Notes: generated by a model not told the origin, from the letters alone. DNA of 64,000 bases from Anagrus nilaparvatae (GCA_022575985.1 JAKSXM010000272.1:28661501-28725500); one strand, 5' to 3'; shown: positions 24,421 to 39,663, numbered from the stretch's first letter. Translations and numbers: made by a program.

Positions 24421-26500
24421 TCGCGGTATTTTTAGGGATATTTGTTTGTGACAAGTTAAAAAAAGTTCAAAACTAATACAAACAAGGATTTAGCATCAGT
24501 TTTTAACAATATTTTGACATTTATAAGCTTGAAAACCTGTATTTATTTTTTGCTTTTTTTTCAAATTTTGTTTTATTACTTTTTCTTGCACCTTAGGCTT
24601 GTCTATTTTAATATTTTGTCTATTTTATTTTTATCTCATAAAATATATTTTTCCAAGCAAATGAAACTCCATTAATGATTATGGGCCCAAATATTTTTCA
24701 TTTTTACACGTTTATTACCAATTTTTTCAATTTTATACAATACGTAATTTTTGACCGATTATACATATTTTCAAGCTGTAGAATTAAATTAAAAGGGGAG
24801 TTCAATACATTTGGAACACCAAATTATAACAAATGGTTATGAATGAGTTTATTATGTTGAAAAAACACGCCGGCTACTCTCCGTTCATTCCAAAGGGCCA
24901 TCTGAGCCTAGAAACGCAGGGCTCAATGAAATAGGGTTTTTTGGTAATTTTCAATGAGACGCTAAAACCTTACAAGTTAACCTAAACTCTTTTACTCTTT
25001 TCTTTGGTTGGTTTCATTTTTTTGGTGCAAATACCACCTTTCAAACGCCGTAAACCGTAATTTATTATCATTAATCCTCTCATCACTATAGCCAATTAAC
25101 CAAATAGTCATTTTTGGTTAAAAATGACCTATTTTTAAATTGCTGCCAAATTTGTAATTTTTGACGAAAATGGGTTTTATAAGTCTCAAAATATTTCCAC
25201 AAGCTTCAAATTTCCAAAAATTCTTTACTCTACTTTTTTGAATTATTTAATCATCAGATATATGATAATTAGAAGTCGGAGTCCCAATTATATGGTTTTA
25301 TAAAAAGCTAATTTTTAATGTTAACTTAGAAGAGTCATTTCTTAAAAACGACTCAAGGAAATGAGACGAGAAAAAATTTTTGGAAACTTCAAGCTTGTAG
25401 GAATTTTTCAAGACATACAAAACCTTTTTTTATTAGAAATTACGAATTTGGCAGCAATTAAAAATAGGTAATTTGGTTAATTGGCTACATTAATAAAAAA
25501 ATTAGTGATGGAAAATTGCGGTTTACGGCGTTTGAAAGGTGACACTTACACCAAAAAATTGAGACCAACCAGAAATGTTTTGGTTAACTTGTGAGGTTTA
25601 AGCGTTTCATTGCCAAGAAACCCTATTTTATAACATTGAACCCTGCGTTTCTAGGCCCAGAAGACCCATTAGAATGAACGGAGAGTAGCCGGCATGTTTT
25701 TTCAACATAATAAACTCATTCATAACCATTTGTTATAATTTGGTGTTCCAAATGTATTGAAATCCCCTTTTAATTTAATTCTACAGCTTGAAAATATGCA
25801 TAATCAGTCAAAAATTACGTATTGTATAAAATTGAAAAAATTGGTAATAAACGTGTAAAAATGAAAAATATTTGGGCACATAATCATTAACGGAGTTTTA
25901 TTTGCTTGGAAAAATATATTTTATGAGATAAAAATAAAATAGACAAAATATTTAAGATGAAAAAGTATAATTACTTCATTTTAACAAGAATTAAAAAATT
26001 GGGACTCTAGGGGTTCCATCATTGTAGCGCATTAAAATAATTATTTTCGGGCATCTTGATGATATGTAACAATCAATTTGGACTAAAAATTATCAATATT
26101 TACCATTATAACTTGTACGTAGATTAAAAACAGCCTAAGGTGCAAGAAAAAGTAATAAAACAAAATTTGAAAAAAAGCAAAAAATAAATACAGGTTTTCA
26201 AGCTTATAAATGTCAAAATATTGTTAAAAATTGATGCTAAATCCTTGCTTGTATTAGTTTTGAACTTGTTTTAACTTGTCATAAAAAAAAATCCCTAAAA
26301 ATACCGCGAAAAACCCCTGAAATAAAAATTTTCGAAAATCGGTTAGCTCAGTTACGAAAAAAGGCAGTTTTTGAGATAAAAGTGGAAAAATCTTTTTGGC
26401 ACCTATCGCCGATTTCTTGTTCACGATTTTTTTCGGTTTTCTGAAGGTTCAAACTACCTGAAAACACGGGTTATATCGATGTGCCTTCAAATTTTTTTTT
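24421..26500. mobile_element. Second palindromic lobe: foldback B with a truncated left A arm (lobe 2)
   Basis: This begins in the middle of arm A (24421), in the same orientation as the arm at 22200. It then holds a second foldback B copy (about 24793-25778, ends AAGGGGAGTTCAATACATTT and inverse) and a full A arm to 26500. The far end again pairs with 22021-22110. The two B copies differ by scattered substitutions and indels, so they are not an exact recent tandem copy. Confidence 0.75.
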
Positions 26501-26501
26501 G

Positions 26502-28850
<2,349 letters not shown>

Positions 28851-28954
28851 TTTTGTCCAAGTTAAGTAGTAAAAAAAAATAATGCCTCATATACTAAAAA
28901 TTATTATCAAAATTAATTTTTTTTTTTTAAAGTAAAAATCTCCCATTTAAATTA

Positions 28955-30870
28955 TAATTGACTCATCCTGTTTTTACTTATAATAACTTGTTCGTCCAGA
29001 TTTTCCTTTTTTACGTAATTAAAAATATTTTTTATTCTTAAAATATTAATAATTATATCGGTAGTTCTTAGCTATTTTTACCCAAGTCTGAGGTTGATGT
29101 CTTGGATTTAAAAAATATTAAATGCACTGTGTTTGGTATGTAAAAATATGGTTACGGGCCAATTTTTAAGGCTCTAGGTGGCTTGGTTGCGATTTGGCAG
29201 CTGTTTTTCCAATTTTGATTTTTTTCGAATTCTGAGCCACCCGTTTACTTTTTATTTTCTGGACGCCCTAAATAAGCCTAAAAAATATTTTCTATACAAA
29301 GATGGGTAGTAAAAATTCCCGCCCAATTCGAATCTGACCATATTTTTTCGGAAAAACCTCAGGAAAAGCCGGAAAATTGGAAAAACTAAAGGAAACTGGA
29401 AAATACAAATTTCTCAAAAAGCGTCACTTTTTTTTAAATTTTTTTATTATTTTTACATGTGTTTTCCCATACTTTTCATGCTGGTAACCTCCTTTTTTGA
29501 CCCATTTGCCTTTTAAGTACTTAAAAATCAATTTTAGGCTCAAAAAAATGATTTTAAAAATTGTTCATTTTCTGATTTTTCCAATTTTCTCGCTTTTCCT
29601 GATAGAAAATGAAAAATCTGACTTGATTTTCGGATTTATCGGGAAATTTTACATTGAAAACCTTCCTGGGTAAAATTTTAGAGGCCTCTGTGACGCTGTA
29701 AAAAATAGAAAAACAAAATAACCTGCTAAAATCAAAAAAATAAACAGAATAAAAAAATAGCAAAATTTAATTATGTTTAATTATGTTTGATTTTAGCAGG
29801 TTATTTTGTTTTTCTTTTTTTTACAGCGTCACAAAGGCCTCTAAAATTTTACCCAAGAAGGTTTTCAATGTAAAATTTCCCGAGGAATCCGAAAATCAAC
29901 TCAGATTTTTCATATTCTATCAGGAAAAGCGAGAAAATTGGAAAATTCAGAAAATGAACAATTTTTAAAATCATTTTTTTGAGCCTAAAATTGATTTTTA
30001 AGTACTTAAAAGGCAAATGGGTCAAAAAAGGAGGTTACCAGCATGAAAAGTATGGAAAAAAACATGTAAAAAAAATAAAAATAAAAAAAAAGTGACGCTT
30101 TTTGAGAAATTTGTATTTTCCAGTTTCCTTTAGTTTTTCCGATTTTCCGGCTTTCCCTGAGGTTTTTCCGAAAAAATATGGTCAGATTCGGATTGGGCGG
30201 GAATTTTTACTACCCACCTTTATATAGAAAATATTTTTTAGGCTTATTTAGGGCGTCCAGAAAATAAAAAGTAAACGGGTGGCTGAGAATTCGAAAAAAA
30301 TCAAAATTGAAAAAACAGCTGCCAAATCGCAACCAAGCCACCTAGAGCCTTAAAAATTAGCCAGTAACCATATTTTTACATACCAAACACAGTGCAATTG
30401 GTATTTTTTAAATCCAAGACATCGACCTCAGACTTGGGTAAAAATAGCTAAGAACTACCGATATACCTATTTGCTAAAAGAAATGTAGCGAAAAAAAATA
30501 AAAGTATTCATCTTTTCTCATGGTATAAAATCAAAAAACATTATTTTATGACTCTAACTGGTTTGCTATGCGTTTTTAGGTACAAAAAATATGGCTTGTA
30601 ATTTCACAACTGTTTGTCGCAAATTTTCGATTAAAAATTGCAATTTTTCTACAAAAATCGTAAAATTACGACATAGTTGTAAATTTACGATTTTGTCGAA
30701 AATTTACGAAAAAATAAATCGTAAATTTACTATTTTTTCGCAAATTTACAAATATTAGTAAATTTCCGATTTTTTTCGAAAAATTGCGAATTTTTTCGAA
30801 AATTTACTAAATTTTAGTAAATTTACCAATTTTGTCGAAAAATCACCGGAGTTGTTTTTTACAGTGTATA
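28955..30870. mobile_element. Partial copy of the TAYACTGTAAA element right end, interrupted by a foldback
   Basis: From 'GACTCATCCTGTTTTTACTT' (28970) to 29058 and again from 30461 to 'GGAGTTGTTTTTTACAGTGT' (30866), this matches 20625-21047 of the composite element. It includes sequence inside the LINE fragment. The copy therefore arose after the LINE insertion. The match is split by the foldback at 29059-30460. Confidence 0.7.
29059..30460. mobile_element. 1.4-kb foldback element with an empty-site counterpart at 20724
   Basis: Ends CGGTAGTTCTTAGCTATTTT and the exact inverse 'AAAATAGCTAAGAACTACCG'. The arms extend almost to the centre near 29760. The flanks read AATTATAT before and ATATACC after, whereas the uninserted paralogous site at 20721-20729 reads ATTATATACC. 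Insertion therefore duplicated ATAT (equivalently, TA if the ends are extended by one T/A). Two mirrored ORFs (29554-29763 and 29783-29968) are products of the complementary arms. Confidence 0.8.
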
Positions 30871-31569
30871 TTTTATTCTTATTATAGGTATTTTATATTA
30901 AAAAAACAAGAAAAAAGAAGTGAAGAGGGAGCTAAGAAATAGCTATTTCTATTTCTAATACCTAGGTATTAGTTATACCTATAAGAATTCTTTTAAAACG
31001 CGCACGATTTTAACTTAGTTTTAGCGATTTTCAAATTATCGAAAATTAATTCGATCAAAATGATACTATTATCAAAAATAGAATTTGCATCATCGAAATT
31101 ACCTTACCTTGCACACTTGTAATAAATGTAAATTATAAATTATCCATCAATAAATTTGACATTTTTTTAATTGGGATAGTAAAATATAGGATTTACTTGA
31201 TCAAATGCAACAATATTTAACTCCAAATATTAATTTTAAAGTATATTTTTCAACAAATAAAGATACAGCTAGGTATAAGAAAGTGACTTCTGATCGAAAA
31301 CCGGCTCCTATACGGTAAATATTTTTATTAAACATATTATATTTTTTTAGTAATAAAAATAATAATTTTCTATTATAGTTTTAAAGTTATTTTTTATTAT
31401 TTGTAAATATTTTCATTTATGTTGCTAATTTTTCAATATTTAATTCTGCTATCTTTACCACTACCACATTTTAATTTATTTTTTTACAACATCCGTTGCC
31501 TCCCTGCCAAACGCACGCGTTGCGTTCAATCGCAAACGTCAATCGCTCAATTGTAGAAAGTCTCTATAA

Positions 31570-31984
31570 GGCTGAGTCTACGTAAACGTTTGTATACGAA
31601 TTCGCATGCAAATATTTGCATCGTGCCAACCTATGCTTATTTTAATAATACTTTTGCTGCTCCCTCTAGTGCGATAATTAAAGCGCGAAAATTCAAAATT
31701 TAAATAAATCTAAAAACCTGAATGGTTAAAATTATTAAATTTTAAAAAAATTTATTTAAAAATAAACTTAAAATAAAGTAAAATAGTTTTATAAACAATA
31801 ATTTTTAAAAAATTAAACTATTTAACAAGTTTATTTACTTTACAAATTACCTTTCGTTTTATTTAAAATTTGAATTTTCGCGCCATTCATCGCGGACTAT
31901 AATTACTTTTTTTCTCTGCATAGGTTGGCACGATGCAAATATTTGCATGCGAATTCGTATACAAACGCTTACGTAGATTGCGCC
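31570..31984. mobile_element. MITE of PIF/Harbinger type, TAA target duplication
   Basis: Starts GGCTGAGTCTACGTAAACG and ends with the inverse-type CGTAGATTGCGCC. The arms continue inward through 'GCATGCAAATATTTGCATCG'. It is flanked by TAA on both sides (31567-31569 and 31985-31987). A 3-bp TWA duplication and GGC-type ends are typical of PIF/Harbinger-derived MITEs. At 415 bp it is non-coding and strongly foldback. Confidence 0.7.
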
Positions 31985-32254
31985 TAAAGAAAAATAGTAT
32001 GCGCACTACGGGATAAAAGTTGAACGCCCGCTCATGTAATTAAACTTCCGTTTTTAATTGTCCGTTTGAGAAAATCTATATAATTAAAAAAAAAAAATGT
32101 TTGTTATATTGGTAGTTTATATTTAAAATAAATGTCTGCAATACTTTTTCACCAGACAGAATTTTTTTCGCACAAAGAAGTTGATTTTTACCGTTTAGTA
32201 ATTTATTTTAAACCAGCTGGTATGGGATCTATTATTTAGGAAAAAAAATCTTAC

Positions 32255-32459
32255 TTTTGCTGTTAGTTCATTTCCAAAGTAGCAATATGCAAAAAGTTGA
32301 AATAATATTCCAAAAACATACGCTGCGTTTAAGCAAGTATTGCCATTAAATTGAGTCACCTGAGACATTTGAAATGCAGCTTCTGCCAATGCAATTCCAC
32401 TTAATAGAAAGTGGCTAAAAATAATTTCTTCCAAAACAGTATTTAATTCGCGAACATAC
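32255..32459 (-). CDS. Odorant receptor (7tm_6) exon 3, penultimate region
   Basis: This 205-nt exon lies between an acceptor (TTTTTTTTACAG, minus strand) and a donor (GTAAGA). It encodes 68 residues beginning YVRELNTVLEEIIFSHFLLS and containing FAYCYFGNELTAK, the hallmark of the C-terminal part of insect odorant receptors (TM6 and the loop before TM7). Its first base completes the split Lys codon left by the exon ending at 48473, so it is inferred to be the third exon of that gene. Insect odorant receptors are inverted seven-pass ion-channel subunits that pair with Orco in olfactory neuron membranes. The last exon(s) with TM7 are not found in the window below 32255, so the gene is incomplete here. 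Confidence 0.72.
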
Positions 32460-34188
32460 CTGTAAAAAAAAATTTAAGTTTTAAAATATTTATTGACTTA
32501 TTTATTTATTTATTTTTGTTTTATTTATTTCCAATTTGACAAGCGTTACACCGCGCCATCCCCGTCTTTTATTTAGGAATATTTTCTAAGGTTGACGTAA
32601 CCAATATATGAATGCCGTGATAAAGAAAATAATTACTACAGCAAAAATACTTCTGTTGCAATAATAAAATTATATTAATTAAGGGAGAAATCGTCCTAAT
32701 TTGATTTTTTAATGAAAGTTTGGATCATATTTAAAAAAAAAATAATGCGTGTATCTGAAAAAACTTTTTATTTGAATCGTACATCCTTAAAGTAATTGAA
32801 CAAAATTTTTATTTATTAACGATTTATGTCCAAAAGTTGGAGCCAAATACAAAAAAGTTAAAAAAAAAACAAGTGCGTCGCGGGACGCCCTTGGGAAGTG
32901 AAAACTTAAAGTTTATTATTAAAAAAAAGATGTCAAAAAAATTTACGAACAAAATAATAAACCGTAAAAAATTAACTATTCATACAATAAATTAAATAAA
33001 TAAACAAACTAAAAAAAACGTGGTTATTGAAATGCCATGTATATGTTACCGTTAATGTATCTCCAACCGATAAAGTTAGCTTTAGGGACATTCTACAATC
33101 AACCGTTTTACGCGTGCGGAGTTGCGCAGTAAGTTATGGGCAGCTACGTTAGACCTTGCGTACTGCGCAACTCCGCACGCACGGAGGTAAAAGTTTAGGA
33201 GGGACCAAGCCGCCCGCCATATTGTGATTTTATTGTCACTAGTTCACGCTGACCCAATAGGGGGCGTATGAGAGAGGATGCCGGCGGGAATTCAAATTAT
33301 TATTGTTATTCAAACCTTTCTCGCTTTAAAATTGCAAGCATTTTTAATTTTTTTACATAAATCATATATAAAATTAAAATATAAATGAAAAACTAATTAA
33401 ATTTAAAATTGTATAATAATTTTAATTAAATTAAAATTGTTACAATGATAATTTATAAATAAAATTTTTAAATTTCTATGAGAATTAAAAAAAATTAAAA
33501 TGGTTTGATTAACATAAAATTCTCAAAAAATAATAAAATTATAAAATCTAAATTAAATAAAGTAGAAAGAAAGCTAACTTTCTTTTTAAAAAGAAAAAAA
33601 GGAACCCTAAAATTAATTAAATTAGATAATTAAATTTAATTATTAATTATTAATTTAATTAAATTTAATTATCTAATTAGAAAAGAGTTGCTGTTTAATA
33701 AATTTTTTATTCGTAGTAATTTCCGTAAAGGTATTGAAAAATTTTTTTAAACAATAAATAATGCTAACTTTATAAATTATTAAATTTCTACATATACATT
33801 TTTACCAAGGGTCCAACAACGAAATTCAGAAAAACGCGCTGCCAAACAATTGGAACTACGGTTCCACAATAGCAATAACAAAATATTTTTAATCGTCATT
33901 AAAAAAAAGATCTTATGTGCTTTGAGTATACTGTTTGGTATGTTTATTTACATTTACATTGAAAAAATTTGGCGTATAGTAAAAAAAAAGGAATTAAAAA
34001 AAATTTATTAGGTCTAAAAAGGGCATACGTCCATAAAAGGAATAAAAATTTTATTGTTTCTTGTATTTTTTGGAGGCCAAAATTTTGAGAAAAAAAGTTT
34101 TCAAAAATTTATTTATCAAATTGAAAATATCAAGTAAAAACTATGTTTCTAAATTAATACTTTCATAGAAAAAAATTATGTAATATAT

Positions 34189-35690
34189 TCTACCTACACG
34201 TTAGACGTTAAACCTACAGTAACCTACCTACACGTTAGACGTTAAATCTACAATATCCTGCCTACACGTTAGACCTTAAACCTATCATGACCTACCTATA
34301 CGTTAGACGTTGAACCTACAGTAACCTACCTACACTTTAAACCTTAAACCTACAATAACCTTCCTACACGTTAGATTTTAAACCTACCATAACCTACCTA
34401 CACGTTAGACGTTAAACCTACAGTAACCTACCTACACGTTAGACGTTAAACCTACCATAACCTACCTACACGTTAGACGTTAAACCTACCATAACCTACC
34501 TACACGTTAGACGTTAAACCTACTGTAACCTACCTACACGTTAGACGTTGAACCTACAGTAACCTACCTACACGTTAGACGTTAAACCTAACATAACCTA
34601 CCTACACGTTAGACGTTGAACCTACAGTAACCTACCTACACGTTAAACCTTAAACCTACAATAACCTTCCTACACGTTAGATTTTAAACCTACCATAACC
34701 TACCTACACGTTAGACGTTAAACCTACAGTAACCTACCTACACGTTAGACGTTAAACCTAACATAACCTACCTACACGTTAGACGTTGAACCTACAGTAA
34801 CCTACCTACACGTTAAACCTTAAACCTACAATAACCTTCCTACACGTTAGATTTTAAACCTACCATAACCTACCTACACGTTAGACGTTAAACCTACAGT
34901 AACCTACCTACACGTTAGACGTTAAACCTACCATAACCTACCTACACGTTAGACGTTAAACCTACCATAACCTACCTACACGTTAGACGTTAAACCTACT
35001 GTAACCTACCTACACGTTAGACGTTAAACCTGAAAAAACCTACCTACACGTTAGATCTTAAACCTATCATGACCTACCTATACGTTAGACGTTGAACCAA
35101 CAATAACCTACATACACGTTAAACCTTAAACCTACAATAACCTTCCTACACGTTAGATTTTAAACCTACCATAACCTACCTACACGTTAGACGTTAAACC
35201 TACAGTAACCTACCTACACGTTAGACGTTAAACCTACCATAACCTACCTACACGTTAGAAGTTAAACCTACAGTAAACTAACTACACGTTAGACGTTAAA
35301 CCTACTGTAACCTACCTACACGTTAGACGTTAAACCTGAAAAAACCTACCTACACGTTAGACGTTAAACCTACAATATCCTGCCTACACGTTAGACCTTA
35401 AAACTATCATGACCTACCTATACGTTAGACGTTAAACCTACCATAACCTACCTACACGTTAGACGTTAAACCTAACATAACCTACCTACACGTTAGACGT
35501 TAAACCTACAGTAACCTACCTACACGTTAGACGTTAAACCTACCATAACCTACCTACACGTTAGACGTTAAACCTACAGTAACCTACCTACACGTTAGAC
35601 GTTAAACCTATAAAAACCTACCTACACGTTAGACCTTAAACCTATCATGACCTACCTATACGTTAGACGTTGAACCTACAATAACCTTCC
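34189..35690 (+). repeat. 34-bp minisatellite array, forward half
   Basis: About 44 head-to-tail units starting CCTACCTACACGTTAGACGT. Each unit ends in a variable 4-7 base segment (ACAGTAA, ACCATAA, AACATAA, ACTGTAA or ACAATAA). The variants recur in blocks, indicating higher-order repeats; for example, the series with TTAGATTTTAAACC recurs every few hundred bases. There are no unique spacers between units, so this is a minisatellite and not a CRISPR array. Confidence 0.9.
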
Positions 35691-36755
35691 TACGTTTAAG
35701 GTCTAGGTTATTGTAAAATTTCTTCCCACGTTTAAGGTCTAACTTGTAGGTAGGTTATAGTAGTTTTAACGTCTAACGTGTAGGTAGGTTATGTTAGGTT
35801 TAACGTCTAACGTGTAGGTAGGTTACTGTAGGTTTAACGTCTAACGTGTAGGTAGGTTACAGTAGGTTTAACGTCTAACGTGTAGGTAGGTTATGTTAGG
35901 TTTAACGTCTAACGTGTAGGTAGGTTACTGTAGGTTTAACGTCTAACGTGTAGGTAGGTTACAGTAGGTTTAACGTCTAACGTGTAGGTAGGTTATGTTA
36001 GGTTTAACGTCTAACGTGTAGGTAGGTTACTGTAGGTTTAACGTCTAACGTGTAGGTAGGTTTTTTTAGGTTTAACGTCTAACGTGTAGGTAGGTTACTG
36101 TAGGTTTAACGTCTAACGTGTAGGTAGGTTACAGTAGGTTTAACGTCTAACGTGTAGGTAGGTTATGTTAGGTTTAACGTCTAACGTGTAGGTAGGTTAC
36201 TGTAGGTTTAACGTCTAAGGTATAGGTAGGTTATGGTAGGTTTAACGTCTAACGTGTAGGTAGGTTATGTTAGGTTTAACGTCTAACGTGTAGGTAGGTT
36301 ACTGTAGGTTTAACGTCTAACGTGTAGGTAGGTTTTTTAGGTTTAACGTCTAACGTGTAGGTAGGTTACTGTAGGTTTAACTTCTAACATGTAGGTAGGT
36401 TACAGTAGGTTTAACGTCTAACGTGTAGGTAGGTTATGTTAGGTTTAACGTCTAACGTGTAGGTAGGTAACTGTAGGTTTAACGTCTAACGTGTAGGTAG
36501 GTTTTTTTAGGTTTAACGTCTAACGTGTAGGTAGGTTACTGTAGGTTTAACTTCTAACATGTAGGTAGGTTACAGTAGGTTTAACGTCTAACGTGTAGGT
36601 AGGTTATGTTAGGTTTAACGTCTAACGTGTAGGTAGGCTACTGTAGGTTTAACGTCTAACGTATAGGTAGGTTATGGTAGGTTTAACGTCTAACGTGTAG
36701 GTAGTTTATTGTAGGTTTAACGTCTAACGTGTAGGTAGGTTATAGTGGGTTAAAC
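35691..36755 (-). repeat. 34-bp minisatellite array, inverted half
   Basis: About 31 units of the same repeat in the opposite orientation (GTAGGTAGGTTACTGTAGGT, GTTTAACGTCTAACGT). The switch lies at about 35680-35750 in a short degenerate segment (CTTCCTACGTTTAAGGTC). The two halves can fold on one another and form the top of the large foldback. Confidence 0.9.
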
Positions 36756-38344
36756 AAAAACAAAAAATTTTTTTCCTTGACATTTTTTTGGGGGGTTCAA
36801 CATGGTCCTTCTCGTTAGTTATGTAACGTAAAATTAGCTAAAAAAGGTAAAACGGGTCAATTCACCTCTTTGACCTATCCCACTTCGTAACCGCCACTTC
36901 AAATCTGAAATTTAATGAAATGAAAATTTTTGCGCCAAAAAATACAAAAAACGGCAAATTTTATGTTTTTTTTTATACGCATTACCGAATTTTTTTCTAA
37001 TTAATATATAGAATCACTGTTTTTATTCGGTGTCTCCAATCTGACACGTAATTTTTTGAAAATTTTTGTCTCACAATTTTTCCCTTAAAAAAATTAAAAA
37101 AACACTCATTTTTTTTTCTTTTCGGATGTAGTAAATAATTTTTTTTGTATGAAAGTATTAATTTAGAAACATAGTTTTTACTTGATATTTTCAATTTGAT
37201 AAATAAATTTTTGAAAACTTTTTTTCTCAAAATTTTGCCCACCAAAAAATGCAAGAAACAATAAAATTTTTATTCCTTTTATGGACTCTAGACCTAATAA
37301 ATTTTTTTTTAATTCCTTTTTTTTTACTATACGCCAAATTTTTTCAATATAAATGTAAATAAACATACCAAACAGTATAGTCAAAGTACATAAGATCTTT
37401 TTTTTATTGATCATTAAAAATATTTTGTTATTGCTATTGAGGAACCATAGTTCCAATTGTTTGGCAGCGCGTTTTTAAATAGGGTATGTGCTATTCAGAG
37501 TAGCTGAATTTCGTTGTTGGACCCTTGGTAAAAATGTATATGTAGAAATTTAATAATTTATAAAGTTAGCATTATTTATTGTTTAAAAAAATTTTTCTAT
37601 ACCTTTACGAAAATTAGTACCAATAAAAATTTTATTGAACAGCAACTCTTATCTAATTAGATAATTAAATTTAATTATCTAATTTAATTAATTTTAGGCG
37701 TACTTTTTTTCTTTTTAAAGAGAAAGGTAGCTTTCTTTCTACTTTATTCAATTTAGATTTTATAATTTTATTATTTTTTGAGAATTTTATGTTAATTAAA
37801 CCATTCTAATTTTTTTTAATTCTCATAGAAATTTAAAAATTTTATTTATAAATTATCATTGTAACAATTTTAATTTAATTAAAATTATTATACAATTTTA
37901 AATTTAATTAGTTTTTCATTTATATTTTAATTTTATATATGATTTATGTAAAAAAATTAAAAATGCTTGCAATTTTAAAGCGAGAAAGGTTTGAATAACA
38001 ATAATAATTTGAATTCCCGCCGGCATCCTCTCTCATACGCCCCCTGTTGGGGTAGCGGGAACTAGTGACAATAAAATCACAAAAGCTTCAATAGAAAAGT
38101 ATAGGACTTGGTTCCTCCTAAACTTTTACCTCCGTGTCCGCACGTGTAAAACGGTTGATTGTAGAATGTCCCTTAGCTGGTTAAAGTTAACTTTAGCGAA
38201 GCGTTTTCGTTAAAGTCCACGAAGACGATTAAAATGAATATAAATATAACTTTAACGTCTTTATGTCAGTTAAAGTTAACTTTAACCAATCCTTGTTAGT
38301 TAAAGTCCATGAAAGCAGTTTCATATAAGTGTTCAAGTTTGTAT

Positions 38345-38718
38345 TATATATTATATACGACTCTCGCTATAAGGTACTCTCAGGGCTTAGGTTAGGCTAC
38401 TCTTTTAAAAATGCATTTCTCAGGACCAGTAACCAATCCTAGTTATAAGGCGCCCCTAGAGTTAGGTTAGGGTATTTTTTTAAAAGGCATTATCACAGTA
38501 TGGTGCAGCATTTGCTTACAAACTTGCGCAGAGGTCCTTCAGCCCTATTTATGGGGAATGCCTTACTGTGATAATGCCTTTAAAAAAAAAATAGCCTAAC
38601 CTAACCCTAGGGACGTGTTATAACTAGGATTGGTTACTGGTCCCAAGAAATGCATTTTTAAAAGAGTAGCCTAACCTAAGCCCTTGGGGTGCCTTATAGC
38701 GAGAGTCGTATATAATAT
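38345..38718. mobile_element. Small foldback element, about 370 bp
   Basis: Arms TATACGACTCTCGCTATAAG and the inverse 'CTTATAGCGAGAGTCGTATA' extend inward through GGCATTATCACAGTA / TACTGTGATAATGCC to a loop of about 60 bp near 38500-38560. It lies within element X, immediately before a family H copy. TTAGGTTAGG words inside it are incidental. Confidence 0.7.
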
Positions 38719-38732
38719 AAAATAGAAATATT

Positions 38733-39663
38733 TTGGTTCCTCAATGAGGAACCATTGTGATGGGTCAAATTTTGGTTTTTGATTTTTTGACATATAAGCA
38801 CGTTTTGAGACCTCAGGAAGCTAAAAAACCGGTTTTTAAAAAAATTCTGTATGTGTGTGTGTGTGTGTGTGTATGTAACCGGTGATATTTCACAAACATT
38901 GATCACCTGAAGAGGTCAACGGACTTTTTGGTGAAATATTGTGAAATAAAAAAATTGTTACACATCAAAATAATTTGTATTGTTTTATTTATTTTAAATA
39001 ATTTGAATCAATAAAAAATTAAGTTCAGCTCCAATTCTGGTCAATAAAATATTATTTTTACTTTTATTATGAAATTAAGACCTAATTTTTTTTTCAAAAA
39101 TTTTTTCTTCAAGAAATCTCCAACATTTTTTTTTTTTATTTTGCATGTAATACCTCATTTATTTCTATAAAAGTACTCATATTTGAAAGTATGATTTTTA
39201 CTCGATATCTCGAAAGTAGTACTCTCGAATCTGATAATTAATTTTTTGAAAATTTTTTTCCCAAAATTTTCGTCACAAAAAAATACAAAAAATACCAAAT
39301 TTTTTTTTTTTTTTGGACGTAGTATCTAATTTATTTCTTTGAGAGTACTAGTTTTAGAAAGTTCGTTTATAGTTATTTTTTGGATCTGATACCGAATTTT
39401 TTCAATTTTTTTTTCTCAAAATTAAAAAACAAAAAAATTAAAAAAATTGTAATATTTTTTTTTTTTTTTTTGTTGTAATACTTCATTTAATTCCATGAAA
39501 GTACTAATATCTGAAAATATTGTAACCGGATATTTCACAACTATTATGGAATTAAGATATGTAAGTATGATTGCATGGTTGTAATCGGTGATATCAATGT
39601 ACTAATATGTACATTAAGCTCATTGTTTCAGGAACCTTAGTGCCAGCTAATTGTCAGGGTATT
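38733..39663 (+). mobile_element. Family H (Helentron-like) short copy
   Basis: The 5' stem TTGGTTCCTCAATGAGGAAC, a short (GT)n (38850-38872), about one and a half internal units, then the 3' end 'GTTTCAGGAACCTTAGTGCC' with hairpin and AGGGTATTTTT. At about 930 bp it is one of the shortest copies with both termini in this window. It is nested inside element X. Confidence 0.6.

Larger units (their letters stand above)
33084..38174. mobile_element. 5.1-kb foldback element with minisatellite core
   Basis: Ends AGGGACATTCTACAATCAAC and the exact inverse. Arms of about 1.1 kb (33084-34188) and 1.0 kb (about 37150-38174) are inverted copies with long identical stretches such as GAATTCCCGCCGGCATCC and its complement. 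The right arm has an extra 0.4 kb (36755-37150) unmatched on the left. The left arm also carries a local hairpin at 33115-33182 (GTGCGGAGTTGCGCAGTA and inverse) that is missing on the right. The core is the two-way 34-bp array described separately. No transposase is present; the ORFs at 36997-37456 are arm by-products. Confidence 0.75.

Noticed and set aside
29554..29968. Pair of similar frames (69 and 61 codons) on opposite strands
   Set aside because: They are the two inverted arms of the foldback at 29059-30460 near its axis.
34189..36755. Regular 34-bp repeats resembling a CRISPR array
   Set aside because: Units abut directly with no unique spacers, the array flips orientation, and the context is a eukaryotic genome. 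It is a minisatellite.
34189..36755. Similarity of GGTTAGG/TTAGG-like words to the insect telomere repeat
   Set aside because: The unit is 34 bp with GTAGGTAGG and only occasional TTAGG. The array is internal to a foldback element, not a (TTAGG)n tract.
36997..37456. Overlapping frames of 85 and 92 codons
   Set aside because: They lie in the right arm of the 5.1-kb foldback. The left arm counterpart is interrupted and there is no protein family signal.
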